Counted from the first letter of the stretch, positions 1 through 8,806 are shown. The stretch: DNA of 49,914 nt from Nitrososphaeria archaeon (GCA_029775965.1 JARVJU010000014.1:1-49914); one strand, 5' to 3'. Notes: generated by a model from the sequence alone, not told the origin. Made by a program: numbers and translations.

Positions 1-208
1 AATTCGATATGCCTTTTGCTATTATATGGTTTGTAAACCACTTTGCCTCAAGAAAGATCCTTTGAAGTATGCCTAATCTTTGTTTTGATATTTTGCTCTT
101 ATCAAGTTTTATTTCATATACTTTTGCAATCTGACCTTTACGCCTTGCTCTTGTTTCCTTGCCTTTTTCTCGTATTCTAATGTTCTTTGCTATTTGTAGC
201 GTATTATA
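1..208 (-). CDS. tnpB: TnpB (IS200/IS605 OrfB) N-terminal fragment, cut by window edge
   Basis: The minus strand is open from about 208 to the window edge and reads ...KGQIAKVYEIKLDKSKIS, then a stretch with FLEAKW. That matches the N-terminal pattern of TnpB/OrfB proteins of the type whose N terminus carries a KVYE-K-DKS block; TnpB proteins are RNA-guided nucleases carried by IS200/IS605 and IS1341-like elements. No ATG, GTG or TTG occurs in frame between the upstream stop (209-211) and the conserved block, so the start is either a rare codon (ATT or ATA near 170-181) or lost, and the gene may be a decaying copy. A TATA-like sequence (TATAATAC, about 201-208) lies just upstream. The rest of the gene is outside the window. 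Confidence 0.6.
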
Positions 209-228
209 CTATATTCAACATATCTATA

Positions 229-290
229 AAAATTTTATTCGCTTCCATCCCCTTGCCAAGTCAAGGGGACTTCCCGCTCGCTGTGTTAAA
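229..290 (-). mobile_element. IS200/IS605-type element end with hairpin (left copy)
   Basis: On the minus strand this segment runs from TTTAACACAGCG, through a hairpin with 7-bp arms (CCCCTTG at 249-255, CAAGGGG at 262-268), to GAAGCGAATAAAAT. The same segment occurs at 49552-49606 on the plus strand; the only internal difference is that this copy has five extra bases in the loop. Subterminal hairpins of this kind are what IS200/IS605 elements use as ends, and for TnpB elements they can form part of the guide RNA. Here the hairpin lies upstream of the tnpB fragment. The 80 or so bases between it and the flavoprotein gene at 464 hold no gene I can support. Confidence 0.65.
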
Positions 291-463
291 AAAGGATGGG
301 CGACTTTTCAGTCTGGGAGCAAAAGACAAAAATTAAGTACGGCTAATGACAACTGCCATACATGCAAGAAACAGCAGAGATGTCAAAATTGAGAATTAGA
401 CAGCAAGCAATCTCTTCTTTGGCAGGGTGAGCTTGCATAACAATTTTACTTCTGTGAGATGTT

Positions 464-1420
464 ATGAGTTTAGGTTTGGGGAAAATAAAGAGAAGCAAAC
501 CTCAGGCGAACTCAGAGACAAAATCGAAAAATAGTATGCTTATACTGGGAGCAGGATATGCTGGTCTGAACGTATACTACAGAATAAGAAGAAGAGTTGG
601 GGTACGGATTATAGCATCATCCGATATGTTTGTATTTGAAACCGCTAGGCTACGAAGTGTCATTCTAAATAAGCAAAACTATTATGTTCAATTGCCAAGT
701 TATATAATAAAAGAAACAGTAACGGATTTGGATATTGACTCTAGGCAGGTTATAACAAACCATGGGAGGTATGAAGCTGATATAATTGTAATAGCCATGG
801 GGTCCATACGTAGTGGTCTTGACAAAATACTCTACAGTGCAACGAAATCTGATAGGCCAAGTATAGCATCGGAATCTAGGTTTGATGAATATATCGCTTT
901 GCAGATGGCATTATACCTGAACAGCAAGAAGAAGCAGGTATCCTATGCTGGTGGCTTTATGGACTGGCTTGGGGAAGAGGTTTCTAAAACCGTTCGTTCT
1001 GTTGTCGAAGAGTCAGGAATAAAGATAGTGGATAAGGCAGATTATATCATCCCAGCTCCTCAGCCTCCTGCGCCACTCGATTCATTCATTAAAGTTGATG
1101 AAAATCTCATGATTAAGGATGGAGTTTATGCAGCAGGAGATATAGTCGATATGGGTCCAAAGCTTGGAGAAATGTCGATGAAGATGGGAATTCATGTGGC
1201 AAATTCGATAAACGTTGGAAGACCCCTCAGGTTTGAACCGATGTTCACTTATATAATGGACACATCATCAGGTAAAGGTATACACATAAAGAGCAACCTC
1301 CCTTGGCGAGGGAGCTATCAGAGTGTAAAGGTATCTGCCCTAAGGTTGCTTTTCAAGAGATTCATAGAGAGATACTATATCTATAGAAAGGGGAATATGG
1401 GTTTTCTCGCTCTCCTCTGA
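464..1420 (+). CDS. NDH-2-like FAD/NAD(P) oxidoreductase, short form
   Basis: A flavoprotein of the type II NADH dehydrogenase/sulfide-quinone reductase superfamily. The N-terminal FAD dinucleotide motif GAGYAG is at residues 29-34, the conserved VIAMG turn at 109-113 and the C-terminal FAD-contacting GVYAAGDI at 220-227, followed by the usual helix that contacts the flavin. At 318 residues it is shorter than typical NDH-2 (about 400), and the second nucleotide-binding glycine motif expected between residues 120 and 200 is not recognisable, so the electron donor may differ from NADH. The C terminus is rich in basic and aromatic residues, possibly for peripheral membrane contact. It converges, five bases apart, on a UbiA prenyltransferase, which hints at quinone-linked work, but this is inference. 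Confidence 0.6.
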   Translation: MSLGLGKIKRSKPQANSETKSKNSMLILGAGYAGLNVYYRIRRRVGVRIIASSDMFVFETARLRSVILNKQNYYVQLPSYIIKETVTDLDIDSRQVITNHGRYEADIIVIAMGSIRSGLDKILYSATKSDRPSIASESRFDEYIALQMALYLNSKKKQVSYAGGFMDWLGEEVSKTVRSVVEESGIKIVDKADYIIPAPQPPAPLDSFIKVDENLMIKDGVYAAGDIVDMGPKLGEMSMKMGIHVANSINVGRPLRFEPMFTYIMDTSSGKGIHIKSNLPWRGSYQSVKVSALRLLFKRFIERYYIYRKGNMGFLALL

Positions 1421-1425
1421 TACAG

Positions 1426-2340
1426 CTAGAGGCCAAAGTCAGGTCTCCCAAGAAGAACATCTAGAACTATTCCTGTACCCAATACTACTGAAGATACTAT
1501 GTTATAGTTGAATGCCTTACCGTAATTGCCCCTGGTAGCAGAAGTGTATGCATATGCCATTATCAAACCATGAGCAACAGTGGCTACATAAGATATTGGT
1601 CCTAACCTGTAGAAGTAATCAGCCAGGAATGCTAGGATTACGGATGCGATTTGATTTAATCCAGCAAACTTCAAAACTCTTTGCCCTAACAGCATCGTAA
1701 GATTTTTCAAGCCAACTGACCTATCAAAATCCATGTCCTGAATATGATTGTACAGGTCAAATCCGACAGCCCAGAAAAGAGTGGAGAGAATCAAGAGCCA
1801 TGGAATACCGAATAGCAAAGTGGTTATGTCTTTCGTGAGTATACCTTTGGATGCTATTGCGCCGCTAAATACTGACAGAGCCTCGACCAAAGCTATGTGA
1901 TATGCTCCCAAAGATGTGTACTTTTTTACATATGGATAAGATATTACAACAGCAGCCACAACTGGTGAGAATAGAAGTGCCCAGAAGTTGATAAAATATG
2001 CTGATAAAAAGAAAGCAGCAAGGCCTATAGCGATCATGGACCAAGCTTCTCTGAGAGATAGTGCTCCTGTGACAAGAGGTCTGTTCTTTGTCCTTGGATT
2101 TATGGAATCTATATCGAGGTCTACTATATTGTCCATTGTCATTCCTGCGACTCTGAGGAAGAAGAGGGCAGAAAAGATCAGGGCAAGCACTGGCAAAGGT
2201 GGAGTAGAAAGCAGTGCTACAAAAGCACCAGAGTAGGCCATAGGCAAGCTGAGAAATGTATGCTCTATCCTTATGAATCTCAGTAAAACTTTAGCTTTAC
2301 TCGAACTCTTCGCGACGCTGCCAGGATCCCAAGTAGACAA
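1426..2340 (-). CDS. UbiA-family prenyltransferase
   Basis: An integral-membrane prenyltransferase of 304 residues with eight or nine hydrophobic segments. The first aspartate-rich motif is at about residues 71-78 (NIVDLDID, followed by PRTKNRPL), the second at about 195-206 (DLYNHIQDMDFD, followed by RSVGL); both bind magnesium and the prenyl diphosphate. The RTxxRPL and DFDRxxGL context resembles 4-hydroxybenzoate/MqnP-type enzymes more than the geranylgeranylglyceryl-phosphate transferases, so a role in quinone side-chain attachment is likely. A membrane-lipid or heme role cannot be excluded. It is transcribed alone, converging with the NDH-2-like gene; its start lies about 230 bases from the small zinc-finger gene. 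Confidence 0.75.
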   Translation of the reverse strand: MSTWDPGSVAKSSSKAKVLLRFIRIEHTFLSLPMAYSGAFVALLSTPPLPVLALIFSALFFLRVAGMTMDNIVDLDIDSINPRTKNRPLVTGALSLREAWSMIAIGLAAFFLSAYFINFWALLFSPVVAAVVISYPYVKKYTSLGAYHIALVEALSVFSGAIASKGILTKDITTLLFGIPWLLILSTLFWAVGFDLYNHIQDMDFDRSVGLKNLTMLLGQRVLKFAGLNQIASVILAFLADYFYRLGPISYVATVAHGLIMAYAYTSATRGNYGKAFNYNIVSSVVLGTGIVLDVLLGRPDFGL

Positions 2341-2572
2341 CAGTACCTTTGCTTTTAATTATGCATGGATAAATATATTGCCAGAACATGTGAGAAACTT
2401 CGTTTGTATTCTTCAATGTATCATAACACTAAATTCGAAGATAGCGACTGAACTTCTTACCGTCAATTAGGTCGGAGACCTTTTATTACATATTCGAATA
2501 CAGTGGCATAGACATTTTAACCTGCAAGGTTGGATAGAAACACGTAATAACAAGATTCTTGCTGAGCATGCC

Positions 2573-2725
2573 ATGCCCATATGTCCAAAGTGCGGCAAGA
2601 TGATAAGTGATAAGAAATGGGTAAGGCACCAGAGAAGATGCGGTATAAAGAACAAGAAGAGCACAAAGCCTTTGGTAGAGCACGGTGCCACACCAGACTT
2701 CTACTGGGGCACATACAATGATTAG
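2573..2725 (+). CDS. Small zinc-finger protein (50 aa)
   Basis: A short reading frame of 50 residues. Residues 4-7 are CPKC and residues 19-23 are HQRRC, so the protein carries one likely zinc site of the C-x2-C...H-x3-C type, followed by a lysine-rich stretch and a conserved-looking aromatic tail (DFYWGTYND). The segment is basic in the middle. The ATG at 2573 is the only start in frame; the frame is open upstream to 2471 but contains no normal start codon there. A TATA-like TTTTATTA at about 2481-2488 would leave a 60-base leader. I do not recognise the family; a nucleic-acid-binding or ribosome-associated role would fit tiny archaeal zinc fingers, by inference only. Confidence 0.55.
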   Translation: MPICPKCGKMISDKKWVRHQRRCGIKNKKSTKPLVEHGATPDFYWGTYND

Positions 2726-2778
2726 TAGATGTAAAATCAAAGCGAGATTAACAGGTAAAGGATAGGTTTGTATAATCT

Positions 2779-3684
2779 TTATGTCTGACGATTCTGCTTG
2801 CCTGTTTCACTCAAAATGCGCTTTGCTAATTTGTAATGAAGTACATCAACCAAGTAACCGTCGACCTTGACTGCTCCCTGTCCTCTTTTCCCTGCCTCTT
2901 CATATGCCACAACTACCCTTTGGGCCCATTCTATTTCCTCCTTTGATGGTTGATAGACTTCATTCGCTATTGTCACCTGATCCGGATGAACAACCATCCT
3001 GCCTGAGTATCCAAGGCGTCTGCTTAACATACAATCCCTTCTAAATGATTCTTTATCATTCAGATCCATAAATACACCGTCGATAGCTGTCCTTTCAGCT
3101 GCTCTGGCCTCAAGAGGTATAAGCATCCTAGCTATCTGATACTCATAGCCTTCCTTTGTCCAGGGCAAGCCCATATCAAGCGCATAATCACCAGCTCCAA
3201 AGCCTACAGCTGCTATATCTGCATTATAGCTACAAATTTCTTTCAGCGAACTGGCACCAGCTGCATTTTCTACCATTGGGACGAGCTTTATTGACCCCTT
3301 CTTTCTTCCTTTTTTCTTCAGAGAGTAATTCATCAAAGACTGCGCCAGCTCAATATCTCTTATCCCTGTAGTCTTTGGCAGGAAGATAGCGAATATATCT
3401 TCTCTTGCAGCGGCAATAATGTCTTTGTCAAAGAATGGAGTGTCAGAAGCATTGACACGCACTGCAACAGCTATTTTCTTGCCAATTGATTCTATGGAAG
3501 AAGAGAGTTTGGACCTGGCAGTATCCTTTTCGTTTACTGGTATGGAGTCCTCTAGGTCAAGTATTATTGCATCAGGTGCTTCTCTTTCACTTGCCGAAAG
3601 GGCCTTGGAAATAAAACGTTCGTTTCCTGAAGGTATAAAGAGATAGCTCCTGAATGAATTTAGCCTTGGGGTCATAAAAGGCAC
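2779..3684 (-). CDS. HpcH/HpaI aldolase family, CitE-like lyase
   Basis: A 301-residue TIM-barrel protein of the citrate lyase beta-subunit (CitE)/malyl-CoA lyase family. Signature parts are SYLFIPSGNERF (13-24), ILDLEDSIP (41-49), RVN (77-79), PMVENAAGA (136-144, with the magnesium-binding glutamate at 139) and GAGDYALDMG (163-172, aspartates for metal binding). The C-terminal VHPDQV element is present. Family members cleave or form the C-C bond of citryl-, malyl-, methylmalyl- or citramalyl-CoA; stand-alone members without CitD/CitF act on CoA esters directly. It is the last gene of the lipA-E2-lpd-lipB operon, one base after lipB. The exact substrate cannot be read from sequence. Confidence 0.75.
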   Translation of the reverse strand: MPFMTPRLNSFRSYLFIPSGNERFISKALSASEREAPDAIILDLEDSIPVNEKDTARSKLSSSIESIGKKIAVAVRVNASDTPFFDKDIIAAAREDIFAIFLPKTTGIRDIELAQSLMNYSLKKKGRKKGSIKLVPMVENAAGASSLKEICSYNADIAAVGFGAGDYALDMGLPWTKEGYEYQIARMLIPLEARAAERTAIDGVFMDLNDKESFRRDCMLSRRLGYSGRMVVHPDQVTIANEVYQPSKEEIEWAQRVVVAYEEAGKRGQGAVKVDGYLVDVLHYKLAKRILSETGKQNRQT

Positions 3685-3685
3685 T

Positions 3686-4318
3686 TTAATAGATCATACT
3701 CTTTTGTTCCACAATCTCTGCGTTAAATACCTTGCTAAACGATTCTACTACTTTCATCTTGACTTCGTTCATATCCAGCTCTCTGCCCAAAAGCTTCTTC
3801 ATCGAGGTCATAGTAAGTGGGTCTAGACCACATGGTTTTATAAGCTGAAAGTAGCTCAGGTCTGTGTTTACATTCAGTGCAAAACCATGGTAAGTGACCC
3901 AATTAGATACAGCCACGCCTATAGATGCTAGTTTTTTCTGACCTACCCAGACTCCTGTATGTCCTTCATGCCTCTCAGCGTATATTTTGAAGTTTCTAGC
4001 AGCTGCTATGAGAACCTCTTCAAGAGATCTGAGGTATGATTTTACGTCTGGCTTTATCATCTTTATTATTGGATACCCTACCAACTGTCCTGGTCCATGG
4101 TATGTCGCATCCCCACCTCTTTCTACAACGAACACTGGTATCCTTTGCTCTCTGAAGTTTTCGGGACTTGTCCTTCTACCTAGGGTTATAACATGTTCAT
4201 GCTCAACAAGTATAAGCGTGTCATTTATCTGGTCGTTTGCTCTGAGGTTTACAAATTTCTTCTGCAGCTCCCATACCTCAGAGTACTCCTTTCTTCCTAA
4301 ATCAATGAGCTCTATCAT
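3686..4318 (-). CDS. lipB: Lipoyl(octanoyl) transferase LipB
   Basis: Moves octanoyl or lipoyl groups from acyl carrier protein to lipoyl-domain lysines. At 210 residues it has the family length. The conserved RGGDATYHGPGQL spans residues 67-79, the catalytic lysine is in QKKLASIG (127-134) and the catalytic cysteine is C163 in KPCG. The start codon overlaps the end of lpd by four bases, so translation is probably coupled. Together with lipA in the same operon it gives a complete route to modify the E2 protein encoded two genes upstream. Confidence 0.92.
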   Translation of the reverse strand: MIELIDLGRKEYSEVWELQKKFVNLRANDQINDTLILVEHEHVITLGRRTSPENFREQRIPVFVVERGGDATYHGPGQLVGYPIIKMIKPDVKSYLRSLEEVLIAAARNFKIYAERHEGHTGVWVGQKKLASIGVAVSNWVTYHGFALNVNTDLSYFQLIKPCGLDPLTMTSMKKLLGRELDMNEVKMKVVESFSKVFNAEIVEQKSMIY

Positions 4319-5721
4319 CTTTGACCTATCCTAAGCTGGTGTATAGGCTTTCCGGAAGCTATCTCCGCTGCCTCCATTATCCCCTCGGGAAGAGTAGGAT
4401 GAGGGTGAATTGTCATTGCTAAATCTTCTACACTTGCCCCCATCTCTATCGCAAGGCTTACTTCACTTATCAGGTCTGAAGCTGAAGAGCCAACTATCTG
4501 TGCCCCCAAAAGGAGCTTTGTATTTTGATCATATACTAGCTTTACAAAACCTTCTGTTTCTCCAGCAGTAAGTGACCGCCCTAGTGCTGCAAAGGGAAAT
4601 CTCGCCTTGGCTGCAGCAAACCCTTTGACTTGCGCTGTAGCTTCTGTCATACCAACATTAGCAACCTCAGGCTCTGAGAATGTGGCATCTGGTATGACCT
4701 TCCAGTCAGCACTTGCAGGCAAGCCAGCTGCAGCCTCAGCGGCAACAATCCCCTGTTTAGATGCCTTGTGCGCGAGCATGGGAGGACCAGTAACATCACC
4801 TATCGCATATACTCCTTCAACGCTTGTACTCATCTGTTTATTTACCAAGATGTATCCTTTTTGGTCTGTCAGTATGCCAAGCTGCCCTAGGTTCAACTTA
4901 TCTGTGTTTGGTCTTCTTCCTATGCTTAAAAGAATTTTATCAGTTTCAACCTCAACATTGCCTTCTGGTGTCTGCACAGTCACTTTTACAGAGTAAGGTG
5001 TTTTTTCTGCATAAACAACCTTTGATTTCAGGTATATCTTTACACCCTTTCTCTCGAGGTTTCTCTGCACTATTCTGACTACTTCTGGGTCTGTGCCTGG
5101 TAGAAGTTGTTCTGTAAGTTCTACAATAGTTACTTGGCTACCCAGCTTCTGGTAGAGGGAGGCTATTTCAAGGCCAATAGCCCCACCTCCTACGACAAGA
5201 AATCTCTTGGGCACCTCTGTCAACTCAAGTGAATCTCTTGAATCTATTATTGATCTATGGTCGAACCGCATGAACGGTAACTCTAGAGGAATGCTGCCTG
5301 TTGCTATGACAAGCTTTTCTGTGCTTATCTCTTCAACTTGATCCTTATTTGTTACTCTTATTCTGTCCTTGGCTACTAATTCAGCTTCTCCTTTTATTAT
5401 CTTTGCACCATACCCTTTGCAGAGTTGTTCTACACCTGATACAAATGTCTCAACCACATTCTTCTTCCATGCTTGCATTATTTGCATATCGACTTCAACA
5501 CCAGTCACTTTTATTCCAAGTTTCTGCGCATTTCTGATCTTATCATACAGCTTTACTGCTGTTATCAATGCTTTTGATGGGATGCAACCGTAGTTTAGGC
5601 ACTCTCCTCCCATCCTATCCTTTTCTATTACTATTGTCCTTAATCCTAGCTGTGCTGCTCTGATTGCGCATACATAGCCTCCTGGACCCCCACCTATGAT
5701 TGCGATATCTGCTTCTTGCAT
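4315..5721 (-). CDS. lpd: Dihydrolipoyl dehydrogenase (E3)
   Basis: The flavoprotein disulfide reductase that reoxidises the dihydrolipoyl arm of E2 with NAD+. Residues 9-15 carry the FAD motif, the redox disulfide is C41/C46 in GGECLNYGCIPSK, the NAD-binding motif VGGGAIGLEIAS lies near residue 178, and the C-terminal HPHPTLPE has the active-site histidine-glutamate pair. Length (468) is standard. It starts two bases after the E2 stop and overlaps lipB by four bases. Confidence 0.95.
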   Translation of the reverse strand: MQEADIAIIGGGPGGYVCAIRAAQLGLRTIVIEKDRMGGECLNYGCIPSKALITAVKLYDKIRNAQKLGIKVTGVEVDMQIMQAWKKNVVETFVSGVEQLCKGYGAKIIKGEAELVAKDRIRVTNKDQVEEISTEKLVIATGSIPLELPFMRFDHRSIIDSRDSLELTEVPKRFLVVGGGAIGLEIASLYQKLGSQVTIVELTEQLLPGTDPEVVRIVQRNLERKGVKIYLKSKVVYAEKTPYSVKVTVQTPEGNVEVETDKILLSIGRRPNTDKLNLGQLGILTDQKGYILVNKQMSTSVEGVYAIGDVTGPPMLAHKASKQGIVAAEAAAGLPASADWKVIPDATFSEPEVANVGMTEATAQVKGFAAAKARFPFAALGRSLTAGETEGFVKLVYDQNTKLLLGAQIVGSSASDLISEVSLAIEMGASVEDLAMTIHPHPTLPEGIMEAAEIASGKPIHQLRIGQR

Positions 5722-5722
5722 A

Positions 5723-6928
5723 TCAGAGCACTTCTGACATTATCCTCTTTGGATCCTGAAGTATTTCTATGAGCCTGCTCATAAATCTAGCAGCGTATGC
5801 ACCATCAATAACTCTATGGTCGAAGGTTAGCGACAGGTATGTCGTGTCTCTTATCTGTATCTCCCCATCCTTTACTACAGGTCTTTTGCTTATTTTATAA
5901 ATTCCCAGTATTGCCACATCAGGCCAGTTTATCATAGGAGTAGCAAAGAGCCCACCAAAAGTACCTGGGTTTGTTATGCTGAATGTGGAACCCTTTACTT
6001 CATCAAGAGTTAGTGCTCCATTCCTTGCCTTTTCAGCGAGGTTGTTAAGTTCGGATGCTATCTGAAAAACATCCTTCTTATCGACATTCTTTATGACAGG
6101 AACTATTAGTCCCTGCTCAGTGTCCGTAGCTATTCCAATATTGTAATACTTCTTCAATACTATTGCTTCTCTTTCATCATCTAGTGATGCATTAACAAAA
6201 GGAAACTCTTTTAGTACTGGGATTAGCGCCTTCATAATAATGGGTAGATAGGTTAGTTTCACACCCTTCTTTTCAGCTGGACCTTTTAGTGCTTCTCTTA
6301 ATGATACAAGCTCAGTTACATCAGCCTCATCAACATGAGTGACTGCCACTGTAGCATTTCTTGCTTTTACAAGATGCTCTGAGATGTTTCTTCGCACGCC
6401 CCTCAGCTGGTATATTTCTACTTCTTCCTCTTTCTCTTTTGTTACAGTTTCTGTCATCTGAGTTGCTGATTCTGTTCTTTGTTGTGCATATGCTTTGACA
6501 TCTTGCTCTGTGATTCTTCCAAGAGGACCCGAACCCTTCACTTTTGTTATGTCAACACTTAGCTCTCTTGCAAGCCTCCTCACAGATGGTGTAGCTATTA
6601 CGTTTTCTTGGACAGTCTGTTTTTCTTCTTTTTTGCTTATTTCTTCTTTTGTCACTTGGCTTGGAGGTTGCATTTCTGCTTGCTCCTGACCCTCGGCATC
6701 AATTTCAAGTATAGCCTGCCCTACCTTAACCATCTGTCCCTCTTGAGCGAGAATCCGGCGAATGATTCCATTTTTTGGAGAAGGTATCTGGACGTTTACC
6801 TTATCTGTCATAACCTCTACAATTGGCTGATCCTGCTTTACAGAATCGCCTTCCTTAACGAGCCACTTTACTATCTCCCCCTCAGCTATACCTTCTCCTA
6901 TATCCGGTAGCTTAACTTGGTAGCTCAT
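5723..6928 (-). CDS. Dihydrolipoamide acyltransferase (E2) of a 2-oxoacid dehydrogenase complex
   Basis: The core of the complex, transferring the acyl group from lipoyl to CoA. Domain order is one lipoyl domain (about 1-78, attachment lysine K43 in MTDKVNV), a charged linker, a peripheral-subunit-binding domain (about 112-147, with PSVRRLARE and GPLGRIT) and the catalytic domain from about 170 with DHRVIDG near residue 370. At 401 residues it is a single-lipoyl E2, as in branched-chain and archaeal complexes. Whether the substrate is pyruvate or a branched-chain 2-oxoacid is not decided by sequence. It lies 40 bases after lipA and two bases before lpd. Confidence 0.93.
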   Translation of the reverse strand: MSYQVKLPDIGEGIAEGEIVKWLVKEGDSVKQDQPIVEVMTDKVNVQIPSPKNGIIRRILAQEGQMVKVGQAILEIDAEGQEQAEMQPPSQVTKEEISKKEEKQTVQENVIATPSVRRLARELSVDITKVKGSGPLGRITEQDVKAYAQQRTESATQMTETVTKEKEEEVEIYQLRGVRRNISEHLVKARNATVAVTHVDEADVTELVSLREALKGPAEKKGVKLTYLPIIMKALIPVLKEFPFVNASLDDEREAIVLKKYYNIGIATDTEQGLIVPVIKNVDKKDVFQIASELNNLAEKARNGALTLDEVKGSTFSITNPGTFGGLFATPMINWPDVAILGIYKISKRPVVKDGEIQIRDTTYLSLTFDHRVIDGAYAARFMSRLIEILQDPKRIMSEVL

Positions 6929-6968
6929 GATAGCCTATACATTAAACAACATAAAGATAAATGATGCG

Positions 6969-7856
6969 TTAAGAATGTTTCTTCGCTTCTACTGCTGCCA
7001 TGATGAAATATTCGCCTGCTCTGTAACTACTTCTGACAAAAGGACCAGAAGCTACGTACTTAAACCCCATTTCTTCACCAAGTCTTTTGTAGTAATCGAA
7101 TTTTGATGGAGAAAGATATTCTTTTACAGCAAGATGCCTTGGCGAAGGGCGAAGATACTGACCTATTGTAAGAAAGTCAACATCTGCCTGCCTAAGATGC
7201 ATCATCGCCAGCTGAATCTCTTCTTCTGTTTCCCCGAGCCCAACCATTATAGATGATTTTGTATAGATGTTTCTGTCTAGCTTCTTAACATTCCGTAACA
7301 CAGATAGAGATTGCCAGTAACCAGCGCGTGGATCTCTGACGGTTCTTGTCAGAAACATTGTAGTTTCTATATTGTGCGCTATCACATCTGGCTTCGCCTT
7401 AACAACTTCTGCCAATGCATAAATATCGTTCTGAAAGTCAGGTATCAGTACCTCGATTGTTATATGAGGATTCCACTTTCTGACCTGCAATATTGTTCTC
7501 GCAAAATGAGAGGCACCACCATCTTTAAGATCATCTCTGTCAACAGAAGTCAGCACAACATAAGAAAGATTCATCTTCGACAAAGCATAGCCCACATGCT
7601 CCGGCTCCATTTCATCTACTACTCCATTAGGTTTTCCTGGCTTCACCATGCAGAACCTACATGCTCTGCTGCAAACATCCCCGAGCAGCATAAGTGTAGC
7701 TGTGCCTGCATTCCAACACTCAAACACGTTGGGACAGTGTGCTTCTTCGCATACAGTATGCAGATTCAAAGACCTGAATAATTCTTTCAGCTTTATGTAT
7801 TCTTCATTCTTCTTTGGAATAACGGTCAGCCACTCTGGCTTTGAGTTTGTTTGCAC
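6969..7856 (-). CDS. lipA: Lipoyl synthase LipA
   Basis: A radical SAM enzyme that inserts two sulfur atoms into octanoyl-lipoyl domains. The auxiliary-cluster cysteines are C36, C41 and C47 (CEEAHCPNVFEC), the SAM-cluster cysteines C62, C66 and C69 (CSRACRFC), and the C-terminal RSSYRAGE provides the serine that ligates the auxiliary cluster. At 295 residues it is full length. First gene of the E2-lpd-lipB-CitE operon; the thioesterase gene at 7937 is divergent, with an 80-base shared control region. Confidence 0.95.
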   Translation of the reverse strand: MQTNSKPEWLTVIPKKNEEYIKLKELFRSLNLHTVCEEAHCPNVFECWNAGTATLMLLGDVCSRACRFCMVKPGKPNGVVDEMEPEHVGYALSKMNLSYVVLTSVDRDDLKDGGASHFARTILQVRKWNPHITIEVLIPDFQNDIYALAEVVKAKPDVIAHNIETTMFLTRTVRDPRAGYWQSLSVLRNVKKLDRNIYTKSSIMVGLGETEEEIQLAMMHLRQADVDFLTIGQYLRPSPRHLAVKEYLSPSKFDYYKRLGEEMGFKYVASGPFVRSSYRAGEYFIMAAVEAKKHS

Positions 7857-7936
7857 GTTAAGCAGATAATTGCACTCCCGTATTAGCCTTTCCTGAATGT
7901 ATTACATTTATTTGCAACCTATAACAATGGGTATGC

Positions 7937-8440
7937 ATGCAAAACGAAGAATTGCCTCCGAAGAAGGTCTCTGAATCAGCTACCACCATGGTTAGGCTGA
8001 TGATGCCAACTGATGCAAACCCCTCAGGCAATGTTTTTGGTGGTACGATAATGAAAGCTATGGATGAAATAGCCGCTATAGTAGCAACACGCCACGCAAG
8101 GAAAAACGTCGTCACTGCATCTATAGACAGAATGAACTTTTTCGCTCCTGTGTTTGTTGGAGATCTGCTCATACTTAAGGCATCGATCAACTACGTGGGC
8201 AACACATCCATGGAGATAGGAGTAAGGATAGAAGCTGAGAACCTCAAGACAGGAAAGACTACTCATACAGGATCATGCTACCTAACATACGTAGCTCTGG
8301 ATGAAAATGGTAGACCTTCACCAGTGCCTAAGATAATACCAGAAACACCCGAAGAAAAGAGAAGATGGCAAGAAGGATTGGCAAGAAGAAAGTTAAGAGA
8401 AGCGGAAAGGGCAGCCCTTGAAAGGGATACTTCATCATAG
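7937..8440 (+). CDS. Acyl-CoA thioesterase, hotdog fold (YciA/ACOT type)
   Basis: A 167-residue hotdog protein. The N-terminal half has the family pattern MMPTDANPSGNVFGGTIMK, then DEIAAIVATRHA with the catalytic-region aspartate, RMNFFAPVFVGDLL and the GSCYLTYVALDENGRP strand. These enzymes hydrolyse acyl-CoA esters and usually act as hexamers. A charged, arginine-rich tail of about 35 residues follows the domain. It is divergent from lipA and overlaps the end of the convergent small membrane protein gene by six bases. The acyl-chain preference is not visible from sequence. Confidence 0.85.
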   Translation: MQNEELPPKKVSESATTMVRLMMPTDANPSGNVFGGTIMKAMDEIAAIVATRHARKNVVTASIDRMNFFAPVFVGDLLILKASINYVGNTSMEIGVRIEAENLKTGKTTHTGSCYLTYVALDENGRPSPVPKIIPETPEEKRRWQEGLARRKLREAERAALERDTSS

Positions 8441-8806
8441 TCGAGCTTTTTTCCTTAATCTAAAGATGTGTATGGGAGATAGAACAAGGATTATAAGCTG
8501 AAGTACAGAGCCAATGACAAATGTAACACCTGCAAGTAGATCTCCCGCTGAGAAGAATGTGTAGTGCTCTGGCTGAGGAAGTGAAGTAGCAAGGACTAAT
8601 AAAGAAAGCACAAATGCTAATGCATAACCTACTGCTCTGTTTGTGGCTATAAGGACTACTGCTACAATATACAGTAACCATCCAACAAACAGGCTGCTAA
8701 AGAGCCATAGTTCAACTAATCCGTACACCTGAAAAAGGAGTAGAGGACCTAGCAGAACTGTCAGATATATGCTGTAATCAAGTAAGGTCTTATACGATAT
8801 AAGCAT
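8435..8806 (-). CDS. Small membrane protein, four predicted helices
   Basis: A 123-residue hydrophobic protein with about four membrane-spanning segments (roughly 10-32, 34-55, 56-76 and 90-113) and a short basic C-terminal tail (RLRKKARL). No family signature is recognised. It ends in a six-base overlap with the convergent thioesterase gene and starts 29 bases downstream of the amidohydrolase stop, on the same strand, so the two may be cotranscribed. Confidence 0.6.
   Translation of the reverse strand: MLISYKTLLDYSIYLTVLLGPLLLFQVYGLVELWLFSSLFVGWLLYIVAVVLIATNRAVGYALAFVLSLLVLATSLPQPEHYTFFSAGDLLAGVTFVIGSVLQLIILVLSPIHIFRLRKKARL

Noticed and set aside
159-392. Plus-strand 77-codon frame across the left IS end
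   Set aside because: It crosses the conserved IS hairpin and the opposite-strand tnpB fragment; no domain or plausible start context.
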